NCBI GenBank assembly: GCA_030746635.1
Contig: JASLMH010000017.1
Coordinates: 1 to 41,941 of the forward strand
Reading direction: 5' to 3'
DNA length: 41,941 bases
DNA from: Alphaproteobacteria bacterium
Lineage (GTDB): Bacteria > Pseudomonadota > Alphaproteobacteria > GCA-2731375
The position numbers and the translations under genes were made by a program. Numbering within the stretch: position 1 is the stretch's first letter; the number at the start of each line of letters is the position of its first letter. Shown piece by piece: positions 6,984-15,374 of the stretch. Under the pieces are notes generated by a model. That model made no database searches and had not been told where the DNA came from. It worked only from the letters and a program-made list of their open reading frames with translations.

Positions 6984-9110
6984 ATGCTCAAGGGACAAAC
7001 GGTAATCGAGCACGCCTCCGCGCTGTTCGTCCACAACATGTGGCGCGGCACCGCCGTGTCGGCGGTGTTCCACGCCTCGCTGATCGTGCTTGCCGCCCTG
7101 GCCAGCACTTCGCTGTGGCCGACGTTGCAGAGAAACGAGATCGTCGTGCCGATCGATCTGCTGCTGGCCATGACCGAGGACAGCGACGAACTGGCCGGCG
7201 ACGGCACCGATGCTCCCGACCGCGGCCAAGGACGTGCCGGCGCAGAGCGACCCACGGATGCCTCTGCGCCCGATCGTACATCGGCACCCGACACCGCACC
7301 GACATCCGATACCGCATCGACATCCGACAGCGCATCGACATCCGATACCGCGTCGACATCCGATGCCGCATCGGCATCCGACACCGGGTCGACATCCGAT
7401 ACGACCCGGACGCCCAGTGAAAAGCCACAAGCGGCCGATCAAGCGGCCGATCAACCAGCCGTCCCACCGGCGACGTCAGGGCAACCGGATCAACCTCAGG
7501 GCGCCGCCGGCGCGCGGGCCGGCGACAAGGGTAGCAACGTCGCCAGCATGTCATTGCCAACCATCGACTTCCCAAATCCGGATCTGCCGGTGCGGGATGT
7601 GGATGTTAGTTCGGCCCGGGCATCAGGCCCGCGGCCCCCGCGGGCCATCGGCGATACCGGCTTCTCGGCCGAGGTGGTGTTCGAGAGCAGGCCGCCGGCC
7701 GGGCGAATGCGACCGGCGACCGCCGCGGCCGATGGCAAGGACCAAACCGAGCCCGAGCCCACCAAAACGACCCGACGGCCGGGGAACGATGCTGGTGACG
7801 GCCCGACCGAAACGGCGGAAGGAGAACCGCAATCGCCGGCGCAAGGGACGGGCCGCGGCACCCCGGCGGCGAAAGTGGTCATGGACGGCCTATCGCTGCG
7901 CGTGACGATTGCCAAAGAGTCGGCCGAACCCAATCCGGAAGGCGCCGAAACCTCTGCCCAGCGCAAGGCGGGACCGGGCCGAGGCCGCCCGACCGTCGAG
8001 AAACGGCCCGAGCGGAGCCGCCCGGCGACGCCACTGCGGAAACTCCCGACCCGGGAACCGCTCGATGAGACGCAAACCAGCAAGACGCAAGCCATTCACA
8101 AATCGATCCCCTACCTGAGTTTGCCGGTATCGCCGGCGGCGGCGGCGGCGATGCGCGCCGTCCGGGATCACGACAGACGCATCACGCGGGAAGACGCCGG
8201 CCAGCAGGTGGCGCGGGACCATCGCTTCGTGCGGGCGGCGGAAATGGCCTTCGCGCGCTATGAGCGGGCGGTGGACAAAGGCTTCACGATGGCCCGCTAC
8301 AATCTGGCGCGGGCCCTGGCGGAAGGTCGAGGAACGGAACGGGACCCGGCGCGCGCGGCGAGGAACTTCGGCATGGTCGCCGTCACCGGCAACGTGCCGG
8401 CGATGTTGCGTCTGGCCGATCTTCACTTGGCCGGGGTGGGCGTCAAAAAGGACCGGATCGAAGCCCTGGCCCTGTACATCGTCGCCGCCTCGATCGGCAG
8501 CAAGGGGGCGGAGCGGGCAAAAACCATGCTGAGCGCCCATCTCGGGCTTGACCGGGTGGAGCAAGCCCGCGAACGGGCCAAGAAACTGCGCGAGCAGATG
8601 CCGCCCCTGGACCTGATCCAGCAGCAGGAGAAGGAACAGGAACTGCTGGAGGCGGCCGCGGAGGGCGACGAAGAGCGGATCGAGGATTTGCTGCGCCAGG
8701 GTGTCGACGCCAACGCCGTCGACGCCATCGGCCGCACCGCGATCATCAATGCCGCCTGGCGCGGCCACGAGCACATCGTCCGGATGCTGGTCGAGGCCGG
8801 CGTGGAGATCGACGCGGCCGACGACCAGGACCGCACGCCGCTAGCCTGGGCGTCGATCAATGGCTATGGCGAGATCAGTCGTGATCTGCTGGCGGAGGCG
8901 GCTTTGGTCGACGTCCGCGACCGCGACGGTCTGACCCCCTTGATACGGGCCGCCTGGAACGGTCATGTGGAAATCGTCGACGCGCTGGTCAAGAACGAGG
9001 CGGATGTCCATGCGGCGGACGATCGCGGCATGACCGCCCTGGACCGGGCCAGGGCCCAGAATGAGCGCGCCATCATCAACGTTCTGCGGACCGCCGGCGC
9101 CCGATATTGA
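6984..9110 (+). CDS. Membrane-anchored Sel1/ankyrin-repeat protein with TolA-like N-terminus
   Basis: The product has 708 residues and a modular layout. A single N-terminal membrane helix (about 24-45, AVFHASLIVLAALAS) is followed by EIVVPIDLLL, the arrangement of TolA/TonB-like anchors. A long disordered, Pro/Ser/Thr/Asp-rich region (about 65-400) follows, including seven SDTAST-like hexapeptides (about 100-141) encoded by an 18-bp DNA repeat. Sel1-like repeats (about 425-520, e.g. AEMAFARYERAVDKGFTMAR) come next, and then ankyrin repeats (about 555-705, e.g. DAIGRTAIINAAWRGHEHIV). Sel1 and ankyrin modules mediate protein contacts, so a periplasmic scaffold role is likely (inference); no enzyme motif is present. 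ATG 6984 is used; no strong ribosome-binding site precedes it. The 163-bp upstream region carries AT-rich promoter-like DNA (6830-6850). Confidence 0.85.
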   Translation: MLKGQTVIEHASALFVHNMWRGTAVSAVFHASLIVLAALASTSLWPTLQRNEIVVPIDLLLAMTEDSDELAGDGTDAPDRGQGRAGAERPTDASAPDRTSAPDTAPTSDTASTSDSASTSDTASTSDAASASDTGSTSDTTRTPSEKPQAADQAADQPAVPPATSGQPDQPQGAAGARAGDKGSNVASMSLPTIDFPNPDLPVRDVDVSSARASGPRPPRAIGDTGFSAEVVFESRPPAGRMRPATAAADGKDQTEPEPTKTTRRPGNDAGDGPTETAEGEPQSPAQGTGRGTPAAKVVMDGLSLRVTIAKESAEPNPEGAETSAQRKAGPGRGRPTVEKRPERSRPATPLRKLPTREPLDETQTSKTQAIHKSIPYLSLPVSPAAAAAMRAVRDHDRRITREDAGQQVARDHRFVRAAEMAFARYERAVDKGFTMARYNLARALAEGRGTERDPARAARNFGMVAVTGNVPAMLRLADLHLAGVGVKKDRIEALALYIVAASIGSKGAERAKTMLSAHLGLDRVEQARERAKKLREQMPPLDLIQQQEKEQELLEAAAEGDEERIEDLLRQGVDANAVDAIGRTAIINAAWRGHEHIVRMLVEAGVEIDAADDQDRTPLAWASINGYGEISRDLLAEAALVDVRDRDGLTPLIRAAWNGHVEIVDALVKNEADVHAADDRGMTALDRARAQNERAIINVLRTAGARY
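7281..7406 (+). repeat. Seven tandem copies of an 18-bp coding repeat
   Basis: The unit is approximately TCGACATCCGATACCGCA, repeated seven times without gaps (7281-7298 through 7389-7406) with one to five differences per copy. Because 18 is divisible by three, copy number can change without a frameshift; each unit adds one S-D-T-A-S-T-like hexapeptide to the disordered linker. All reading frames stay open across it, which produces spurious ORFs on both strands. Confidence 0.9.
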
Positions 9111-9127
9111 GGACCGCGGCGGCGGTG

Positions 9128-9625
9128 CTATTCCAGGTCGATGCGATGGGCGTAGCTTTTGCCGTCGCTGACGGTGATGCGGCTGAAACCCAGCATTCGG
9201 GCCAGATCGAAGAAGGTGAAATAGTCTTCCACCGCCAGATTGCGGAACAATTCGGTACCACGGGCGGCGGCCGTCATCTGCGCCAGCACGGCACGGGCGC
9301 GATACAGGGTGGCGAAGCTCTCGGCATCCAGGCCGACGATGATCAGCTTTTCGGCCTCCTCGCCCTTGGCGAACATGGCGAACCGCGGCGGATAGTTCCT
9401 TTCGCGCTGGCCGATGGTCTGTGCCACGACGAAACCGATGCGCAAATCGCGACCGGCGTTGGGCAGGACCTGCGACCGCGCCCGATAGGTCTCGCTGCTG
9501 GTCGGCTCGGGGTAGTAGTAGCCGGCGTGGCGATCGGCGGCGGCGGCCGAGCCGATACCGGCGCACAATCCACCGATCAGCAAAAGCGCAGCCGTGATGG
9601 GAAGGGCGAAGCGACGATGGTTCAT
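9128..9625 (-). CDS. Exported small protein of unknown function
   Basis: The product has 165 residues when started at ATG 9625 ([19 protein letters not shown]). This gives a clear Sec signal peptide with a likely cut after Ala-Ala-Ala at about 30; upstream in-frame starts would spoil it. The mature part opens with [20 protein letters not shown] and contains [27 protein letters not shown] and [17 protein letters not shown] believe this is a conserved alphaproteobacterial exported family. Some relatives carry a 'molybdopterin-guanine dinucleotide' label, but I see no nucleotide-binding or MobA motif to support it. The gene converges with the ankyrin protein gene (17-bp gap) and is divergent from nadK (142 bp). 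Expected location: periplasm. Confidence 0.75.
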   Translation of the reverse strand: MNHRRFALPITAALLLIGGLCAGIGSAAAADRHAGYYYPEPTSSETYRARSQVLPNAGRDLRIGFVVAQTIGQRERNYPPRFAMFAKGEEAEKLIIVGLDAESFATLYRARAVLAQMTAAARGTELFRNLAVEDYFTFFDLARMLGFSRITVSDGKSYAHRIDLE

Positions 9626-9767
9626 GGCAAGATCCCGTGGCTGGATACCGGGCCGCATTATGGAGCCGCCGGATTGGGATTCGCAACGATGCCTAACGGT
9701 ACCGCGGCCACTGCGATATAGTGCGCCGACTTTGCTACCTCGTACCAGTTCGCGACGGAAAATCAGC

Positions 9768-10535
9768 ATGGCCCGTGACAAGGTGACCTTCGTCGCCAGC
9801 GAAACGCCCGAGGCCGAGGAGGCCCTGGCCCAACTGCGCGACACCTATGGCGACGCCGGCATCGAGCAGGCCGACGTCATCGTCGCCCTTGGGGGCGATG
9901 GCTTCATGTTGAGCGTGCTGCACAGCACCCGCAGCCGCGATCTGCCGATCTATGGCATGAACCAGGGCACCGTCGGCTTCCTGATGAACGAATTCGCGGT
10001 GGACGGCCTGGACCAACGCTTGCGGGCGGCGGAAACCGCGCTGGTGCATCCCCTGCGGATGCGGGCGGTCGATGTCGACGGCGAAGAGCATGTCTATCTC
10101 GCCATCAACGAGGTTTCGGTGTTCCGCGAGACCCGGCAGGCGGCCAAGATCCAGGTTTCAATCGATGGCCAGGTGCGGCTGGAAGAACTGGTCTGCGACG
10201 GCGCCCTGGTGGCGACGCCGGCCGGCAGTACCGCCTATAACCTGTCGGCGCATGGCCCGATCTTGCCCCTGGACGCCGACATCCTGGCGCTGACGCCGAT
10301 CAGTGCGTTTCGCCCCAGACGCTGGCGCGGCGCCTTGCTGCCGCGCAACGCGCGTGTCCGTTTCGACGTCCTCAATCCGGCCAAGCGGCCGGTCAGCGCC
10401 GTCGCCGACAACCAGGAAGTACGCAACGTCAAACAGATCGACGTCGCCGAGGACCGCGGCATCCGATTGCACCTGCTGTTTGATCCGGAACACAATCTGG
10501 AAGAACGCATCCTGAACGAACAGTTCATCCCCTGA
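9768..10535 (+). CDS. nadK: NAD kinase
   Basis: The product has 255 residues, the short form typical of Alphaproteobacteria. It phosphorylates NAD+ to NADP+ and sets the cell's NADPH supply. The diagnostic GGDG (42-45, in [10 protein letters not shown]) coordinates ATP and the catalytic Asp. NEVSVFRE and the [19 protein letters not shown] strand form the NAD-binding C-terminal beta domain. ATG 9768 gives the family's usual start ([20 protein letters not shown]); the frame is open further upstream but that part reads as noise. It is divergent from the small exported protein, and the M81 peptidase gene follows 37 bp downstream. Confidence 0.95.
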   Translation: MARDKVTFVASETPEAEEALAQLRDTYGDAGIEQADVIVALGGDGFMLSVLHSTRSRDLPIYGMNQGTVGFLMNEFAVDGLDQRLRAAETALVHPLRMRAVDVDGEEHVYLAINEVSVFRETRQAAKIQVSIDGQVRLEELVCDGALVATPAGSTAYNLSAHGPILPLDADILALTPISAFRPRRWRGALLPRNARVRFDVLNPAKRPVSAVADNQEVRNVKQIDVAEDRGIRLHLLFDPEHNLEERILNEQFIP

Positions 10536-10572
10536 TCGCGGGCGAACTTCGGCAGCCAACGAGGAAATGCGA

Positions 10573-12039
10573 ATGGCGCGACTGGCGATCGGCGGCCTGG
10601 CCCATGAAACCGTCACCTTCCTGCCCGAAGAAACGACGCTGGAGGATTTCGCGCCCAACATCGCGCGCGGCGGCGAAATCATCGAAGCCTTCTCCGGCAG
10701 CAACACGGTCTATGGCGGCTTCATCGATGTCTGTCGCGCCCGGGGGGTGGAGATCGAGGGCCTGATCACGGCGGAATGCGCGCCCTCGGGTCTGATATCC
10801 GAACCCGCCTTCGATATCCTGGCCGAGGAATTGCTGTCGCGCGCGGTGAGTTGGCGGGAGGAAACCGATGGCCTGCTGCTGCATCTGCACGGCGCCATGG
10901 CGGTGCGCGGCGACCAGGACCCCGAACAAACCCTGTTGCGACGGCTGCGGCGGGCCCTGGGCGACGACTATCCGATCGCCGTGGCGATGGATCTGCACGG
11001 CAACGTGGCGGCCGAGAAGTGCGCCCTGGCCGGCATCGTCTGCGGCTATCGCAGCAGCCCGCACACCGACATGGCGGAAACCGGCGAGCGGGCGGCGAGC
11101 CTGCTGCTTCGGCAATTGCAGGGCGAGATCAATCCCATCAAGGCGATCGCCCGGCCGGGTCTGGTGTTGCCGTCGATTTTCACCGCCACCGACCTGGCGC
11201 CGCTGTCCGAGATCATGGCCGAGGTCCGGGCGGCGCCGGCCAGCCCGGGCCTGCTGGACGCCACCCTGTTCACCGGCTTCGCCTATGCCGACGTGGCGGC
11301 GATCGGCGCGACGATCCTGGTGATCGCCGACGGCGACGAGGCGTTGGCCATCACCGCCGCCGAACGGCTTTGCGAACGCATGGTCGAGATGCGGCAACAG
11401 CTCTATCGCCCGGTCGAACTGTTCACGGCAAAGAGCGCCCTGGACCGGGCGGCGGCCCTGGTCGGGGACAATCGGCGCCCGGTGGTGATCCTGGAACACG
11501 CCGATCGCGCCAACGATTCGACCCATGTCCTCCACGAGGCGCTGGCCTCGGGTATCGGCCGCATCGCCGTGCCCTACCTTTGCGACCCGATCGCCGCCAA
11601 GGCCGCCGCCAGCGCCGGCGTCGGCAACCAGTTGATGACCACCCTGGGCGGAAAATCTTCCGAGCTGGCCGGCGGCCCAGTGCTGGTCAGCGGCATCGTC
11701 CGCCAGGCCGGCCCGGTCCGCTATCGCATCACCGGCGACTTCCGCAAGGGCGCGGAACTCGACCTGGGTCTTTGCGCCGTCATCGACACCGGCGCGGTGA
11801 CGATCATCGTCACCACGCAAAACGTCACCGCCGTGGATACCGATCCGTTCAGCCAGTTCGGCCTGGACATCGACGAATACGACATCATCGTGTTGCGTTC
11901 GAAGACCCATTTCCGCGCCGCCTACGAACCGATCGCGGCCGATATCCTGATCGCCGACACGCCCGATTGGGGACCGGCCGACCTGACCACCCTGCCCTAT
12001 CGCAACGCCCCGCCGGGCATCTTTCCGATAACCGTTTGA
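10573..12039 (+). CDS. M81-family metallopeptidase (MlrC-like)
   Basis: The product has about 488 residues of the M81 / microcystinase C family. The N-terminal RLAIGGLAHETVTFLPE matches the typical G-G-x-x-H-E-T-x-T-F start, whose His is a proposed zinc ligand. MDLHGN and RSSPHTDMAETG, also family hallmarks, lie near 140-170, and a C-terminal MlrC domain follows (about 300-480). MlrC cleaves the linearised microcystin tetrapeptide, but most homologues act on unknown small peptides or amides. GAGGAA (10561-10566) sits 6 bp before ATG 10573, which is therefore preferred to ATG 10567. It heads an operon: the PLP lyase starts 8 bp downstream, then come an M14 deacylase and an AbrB-type membrane protein. 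Confidence 0.88.
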   Translation: MARLAIGGLAHETVTFLPEETTLEDFAPNIARGGEIIEAFSGSNTVYGGFIDVCRARGVEIEGLITAECAPSGLISEPAFDILAEELLSRAVSWREETDGLLLHLHGAMAVRGDQDPEQTLLRRLRRALGDDYPIAVAMDLHGNVAAEKCALAGIVCGYRSSPHTDMAETGERAASLLLRQLQGEINPIKAIARPGLVLPSIFTATDLAPLSEIMAEVRAAPASPGLLDATLFTGFAYADVAAIGATILVIADGDEALAITAAERLCERMVEMRQQLYRPVELFTAKSALDRAAALVGDNRRPVVILEHADRANDSTHVLHEALASGIGRIAVPYLCDPIAAKAAASAGVGNQLMTTLGGKSSELAGGPVLVSGIVRQAGPVRYRITGDFRKGAELDLGLCAVIDTGAVTIIVTTQNVTAVDTDPFSQFGLDIDEYDIIVLRSKTHFRAAYEPIAADILIADTPDWGPADLTTLPYRNAPPGIFPITV

Positions 12040-12047
12040 GCGATCTC

Positions 12048-13295
12048 ATGAGCCAATCAGGCGCGGTCCCCAACTGGACCAACGTCAGCGAGGCACGACC
12101 GACCTTCGTCAGCCACCTGGAATGTGGCCTGACCGGCGAACGGCTGCCCGCCGATGTGCCGCACAACCTCTCGCCCGCCGGCAAGCCGCTTTTGGTGCGC
12201 TACGATCTGGCCGCCCTGGCCGACGGCATCAGCAAGGCGCAATTGGCGGCCCGGCCGCCCGATCTGTGGCGCTATCGCGAATTCCTGCCGGTCCGCCGAT
12301 CGCGCAACATCGTCTCCCTCGGCGAATGCCTGACACCGCTGATCCCGGTCCCTGAGGCCGGCGCCGATTTGTGGATCAAGGACGAAGGCCGGCTGCCGAC
12401 CGGTTCCTTCAAGGCCCGGGGCCTGTGCATGGCCGTATCCATGGCCAAGGAATTCGGCATCGCGCGCATGGCGATGCCGACCAACGGCAACGCCGGCGCC
12501 GCCCTGGCCGCCTATTGCCGGGCCGCCGGCATCGAGGCCTTCGTATTCTGCCCCGACGATACACCGCAAACCAATATCCGCGAGATCGCCCTGCAGGGCG
12601 CCAAGGTCTTCTGCGTCAATGGCCTGATCAACGATTGCGGCAAGATCGTCGGCGACGGCATCGACAGCATGGGCTGGTTCGACACCTCCACCTTGAAGGA
12701 GCCGTATCGCATCGAGGGCAAGAAGACCATGGGCCTGGAACTGGCCGAGCAGTTCGGCTGGGAATTGCCCGAGGCGATCTTCTATCCGACCGGCGGCGGC
12801 ACCGGCCTGATCGGCATGTGGAAGGCCTTCGACGAACTGGAGCGGATTGGCTGGATCGGTTCGCGACGACCGCGGATGATCGCCGTCCAGGCCGACGGTT
12901 GCGCCCCCATCGTCAAGGCCTACGAGGATGGCGTGGAATTCGCCGAGCTTTGGCCGGACGCCCATACCGTGGCCGCCGGCATCCGGGTGCCGGCGGCGGT
13001 CGGCGATTTCCTGATCCTGCGGGCGATCCGCGACTCCGGCGGCTTCGCCATCGCCGTCTCCGACGAGGCGATCCTGGCCGCCCGCGACGAGATGGCCGCC
13101 GAAACCGGCTTCCTGCTCTGTCCCGAAGGTGCGGCGACCTATGCCGCCTGGCGGCAATCGGTCCGGGACGGCCGCATTGCCGCGAACGATCGCGCGGTGT
13201 TGTTCAATTGCGCTACCGGTTTGAAATACCCGATGCCGCCGGCCGGCACGCCCCTCGACCGGCATCTGCCGATCGACTATGGATCATTGGCATGA
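12048..13295 (+). CDS. PLP-dependent lyase, threonine synthase-like (fold type II)
   Basis: This encodes 415 residues from ATG 12048. The frame stays open upstream, but that part is antisense-like noise within the M81 gene. A leader with CGLTGERLPADVPHNL, typical of threonine-synthase-like proteins, precedes the core. The PLP lysine is K122 in PTGSFKARG, the cofactor-binding Asn is in PTNGNAGAALAAY, and the phosphate loop is YPTGGGTGLIGMW. Threonine synthase makes threonine from phosphohomoserine, but paralogues of this length act as diaminopropionate- or hydroxy-amino-acid lyases. The setting, between two hydrolases, suggests a catabolic lyase that breaks a released amino acid (inference). 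It overlaps the next gene by 4 bp (ATGA). Confidence 0.85.
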   Translation: MSQSGAVPNWTNVSEARPTFVSHLECGLTGERLPADVPHNLSPAGKPLLVRYDLAALADGISKAQLAARPPDLWRYREFLPVRRSRNIVSLGECLTPLIPVPEAGADLWIKDEGRLPTGSFKARGLCMAVSMAKEFGIARMAMPTNGNAGAALAAYCRAAGIEAFVFCPDDTPQTNIREIALQGAKVFCVNGLINDCGKIVGDGIDSMGWFDTSTLKEPYRIEGKKTMGLELAEQFGWELPEAIFYPTGGGTGLIGMWKAFDELERIGWIGSRRPRMIAVQADGCAPIVKAYEDGVEFAELWPDAHTVAAGIRVPAAVGDFLILRAIRDSGGFAIAVSDEAILAARDEMAAETGFLLCPEGAATYAAWRQSVRDGRIAANDRAVLFNCATGLKYPMPPAGTPLDRHLPIDYGSLA

Positions 13296-14236
13296 CACGA
13301 CCGCCGCTGGAACTGCTGCCGATCGACATCGAAGCCTATCGCCGGGGCAATACCGGCATCGATTTCATTCACCGTTTCGACAGCGGCGCGCCGGGACCGC
13401 ACCTGCTGATCAACGCCCTGACCCACGGCAACGAGGTCTGCGGCGCCCATGCCCTGCGGCTGCTGTTCGAACGGGACATCCGACCGGCGCGCGGCATCCT
13501 TACCCTCGGCTTCGCCAACGTCGAGGCCTACCGCCGTTTCGATGCCGCCAATCCAACCGCCTCGCGGTTCGTCGACGAGGACTTCAACCGCGTCTGGAAC
13601 GAGGGGATCCTGAACGGCGATCGCGGTTCCGTGGAATTGGCCCGGGCGCGGGAATTGCGGCCGTCGGTGGAAGCGGCCGATTTCCTGCTCGATCTGCATT
13701 CCATGCAGCGCCCCTGCCCGCCCTTGATGCTGTGCGGCACCCAGGACAAGGGGCGCGAACTGGCCTTCCGGCTGGGCGTTCCGGAACACGTGGTGGCCGA
13801 TCCCGGCCATGCCGCCGGCCCGCGCATGCGCGATTTCGGAGATTTCGGCGATCCGGCAAGCGGCAAGACGGCGCTGCTGATCGAATGCGGCCAGCATTGG
13901 CGGAAGAGCAGCGCGGAGGTGGCGATCCAGGCGGTGTTTCATTTCCTCGCCGCCCTCGACGTCATCGACCGCGACCTCGCCGAACCCCATCTGGTCGCCG
14001 ACCCGCCGGCGCAACGGCTGATCCGGGTCAGCGGTCCGGTGACCATCGAAACCGAGGACTTCCGGTTCGCCGAGGACTATACCGGGCTGGAGGTGATCGC
14101 CGAGGCCGGCACGGTGATCGGCCACGACGGCGAGCGGCCCATCGTCACGCCATTCGACGACTGCGTGCTGATCATGCCGTCGCAAAGGTTGCAGGTCGGG
14201 CAGACGGCGGTGCGGCTGGGACGGTTCGTTGACTGA
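13292..14236 (+). CDS. Succinylglutamate desuccinylase/aspartoacylase-type M14 deacylase
   Basis: The product has 314 residues of the AstE/AspA zinc carboxypeptidase-like family, which hydrolyses N-acyl groups from amino acids. The zinc ligands are H45 and E48 (THGNEVCG) and H136 (LLDLHSMQ). The substrate-binding DEDFNRVW (95-102) and the catalytic Glu in LLIECGQHW (E198) are present, followed by a C-terminal beta barrel. The start ATG 13292 overlaps the stop of the PLP lyase by 4 bp, so translation is probably coupled. Its job may be to deacylate an amino-acid conjugate before the PLP lyase acts (inference). DoeB of ectoine breakdown belongs to the same family, but no other ectoine gene is nearby. 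Confidence 0.88.
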   Translation: MTRPPLELLPIDIEAYRRGNTGIDFIHRFDSGAPGPHLLINALTHGNEVCGAHALRLLFERDIRPARGILTLGFANVEAYRRFDAANPTASRFVDEDFNRVWNEGILNGDRGSVELARARELRPSVEAADFLLDLHSMQRPCPPLMLCGTQDKGRELAFRLGVPEHVVADPGHAAGPRMRDFGDFGDPASGKTALLIECGQHWRKSSAEVAIQAVFHFLAALDVIDRDLAEPHLVADPPAQRLIRVSGPVTIETEDFRFAEDYTGLEVIAEAGTVIGHDGERPIVTPFDDCVLIMPSQRLQVGQTAVRLGRFVD

Positions 14237-15317
14237 ACAACCCGTGCGCATCGTTCGCGGCGTCCTCCTCTCGCTGATCATCGGCGGCGTCGGCGGTGCC
14301 GTCTTCCATGCCCTGAACCTGCCCCTGCCCTGGATGTTGGGCAGCATGTGTTTCGTCGTCGTCGCCGCCATCGCCGGTGCCCCGGTCGCCCTCTACATGC
14401 CGCTGCGCATGCTGATGGTGGCGGTGCTGGGCACCTTGTTGGGCAGCGTGTTCACGCCGCAAATCCTGGATCGGCTGGGCGACTGGGCCGGCGGCGCGAG
14501 CCTCATGGCCATTTTCGTCGGGGTCATGAGCGTGGTTTCCGTCGGCTTTCTGATCCGGGTCGGCGGCCTCGATCGGATCACCGCCTATTTCGCCGGCACG
14601 CCGGGCGGCCTGGGCGAGATGACCGTGGTCGGCGAACAGCAGGGCGGCGATCCCCGGATCATTCCGCTGGTGCACGCCACCCGCGTGTTCATCGTGGTGT
14701 TTCTGCTGCCGCTCTACCTGGTGACGGTGGAAAGCCTGGATATCCCGCAAACCTCCGTCACCCTCGACCGTCAGGTCTCGGCCGAGGGCGTGGATCTGCT
14801 GATCCTGGGGGCCTGCGCCCTGATCGGCTTCACCCTGGCGCGGCTGTTGCGCCTGCCTGGCGGGCAAATCCTTGGGCCGTTGCTGATCTCCGCCGCCGCT
14901 TATCTGACCGGCCTGGTGCACGGCAAGCCGCCGGTGACCTTGATTTCGGTGGCGCAAGTGGTGATCGGGGCCGCCATCGGCGCCCGTTTCGTCGGCCTGG
15001 ATGTGCGGCGGATGGCCCGGCCGATCCTCCTGGCCCTGATATCGGTGTTCGCGATGCTGGCGATGGCGGCCGCCTTCGCGGCGCTGGCGGCGCCGATCCT
15101 GGGCATACCCCGGCACGCCCTGTTGCTGGCGCTGGCGCCCGGCGGCTTGGCCGAGATGAGCCTGATCGCCCTGTCCCTGAACATCGACACCGCGTTCATC
15201 ACCACCATGCACCTGGTGCGCATCCTGCTGATCGTGACCCTGGCGCCGATCATCTTCCGCCTACTCGGTTGGCACCTTGCGAAGGGCAAGGAAAGCACCG
15301 AAAGACGTCGCTCTTAA
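14229..15317 (+). CDS. AbrB-family integral membrane protein (COG3180)
   Basis: The product has 362 residues with about ten membrane segments arranged as two repeats. The first AbrB-type half has NLPLPWMLGSM and GTLLGSVFTPQ; the second has LPGGQILGPLLISAAAYLTG and GAAIGARFVGLDV. The conserved FAGTPGGLGEMTVVGEQQGG and LALAPGGLAEMSLIALS motifs occur in each half. The family has been labelled regulator or ammonia monooxygenase without good evidence, and a transporter role is more likely. TTG 14229 overlaps the upstream gene by 8 bp; GTG 14244 is an alternative start. As the last gene of the M81/PLP/M14 operon it may carry the pathway's substrate or product (inference). Confidence 0.85.
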   Translation: MTEQPVRIVRGVLLSLIIGGVGGAVFHALNLPLPWMLGSMCFVVVAAIAGAPVALYMPLRMLMVAVLGTLLGSVFTPQILDRLGDWAGGASLMAIFVGVMSVVSVGFLIRVGGLDRITAYFAGTPGGLGEMTVVGEQQGGDPRIIPLVHATRVFIVVFLLPLYLVTVESLDIPQTSVTLDRQVSAEGVDLLILGACALIGFTLARLLRLPGGQILGPLLISAAAYLTGLVHGKPPVTLISVAQVVIGAAIGARFVGLDVRRMARPILLALISVFAMLAMAAAFAALAAPILGIPRHALLLALAPGGLAEMSLIALSLNIDTAFITTMHLVRILLIVTLAPIIFRLLGWHLAKGKESTERRRS

Positions 15318-15374
15318 CCGATAATTTACCGCCACCGCCAACAATCGTCCGGGCTTATCTCGGTTGGGTTGGAC

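Noticed and set aside
7210-7905. Several overlapping long frames on both strands across the repeat region
   Set aside because: They arise because an 18-bp repeat keeps all frames open; only the 708-codon frame shows domain homology.
10776-12047. Long plus-strand frame running into the PLP lyase
   Set aside because: It is a Gly/Arg-rich shadow of the M81 gene in another frame; the real start is ATG 12048.
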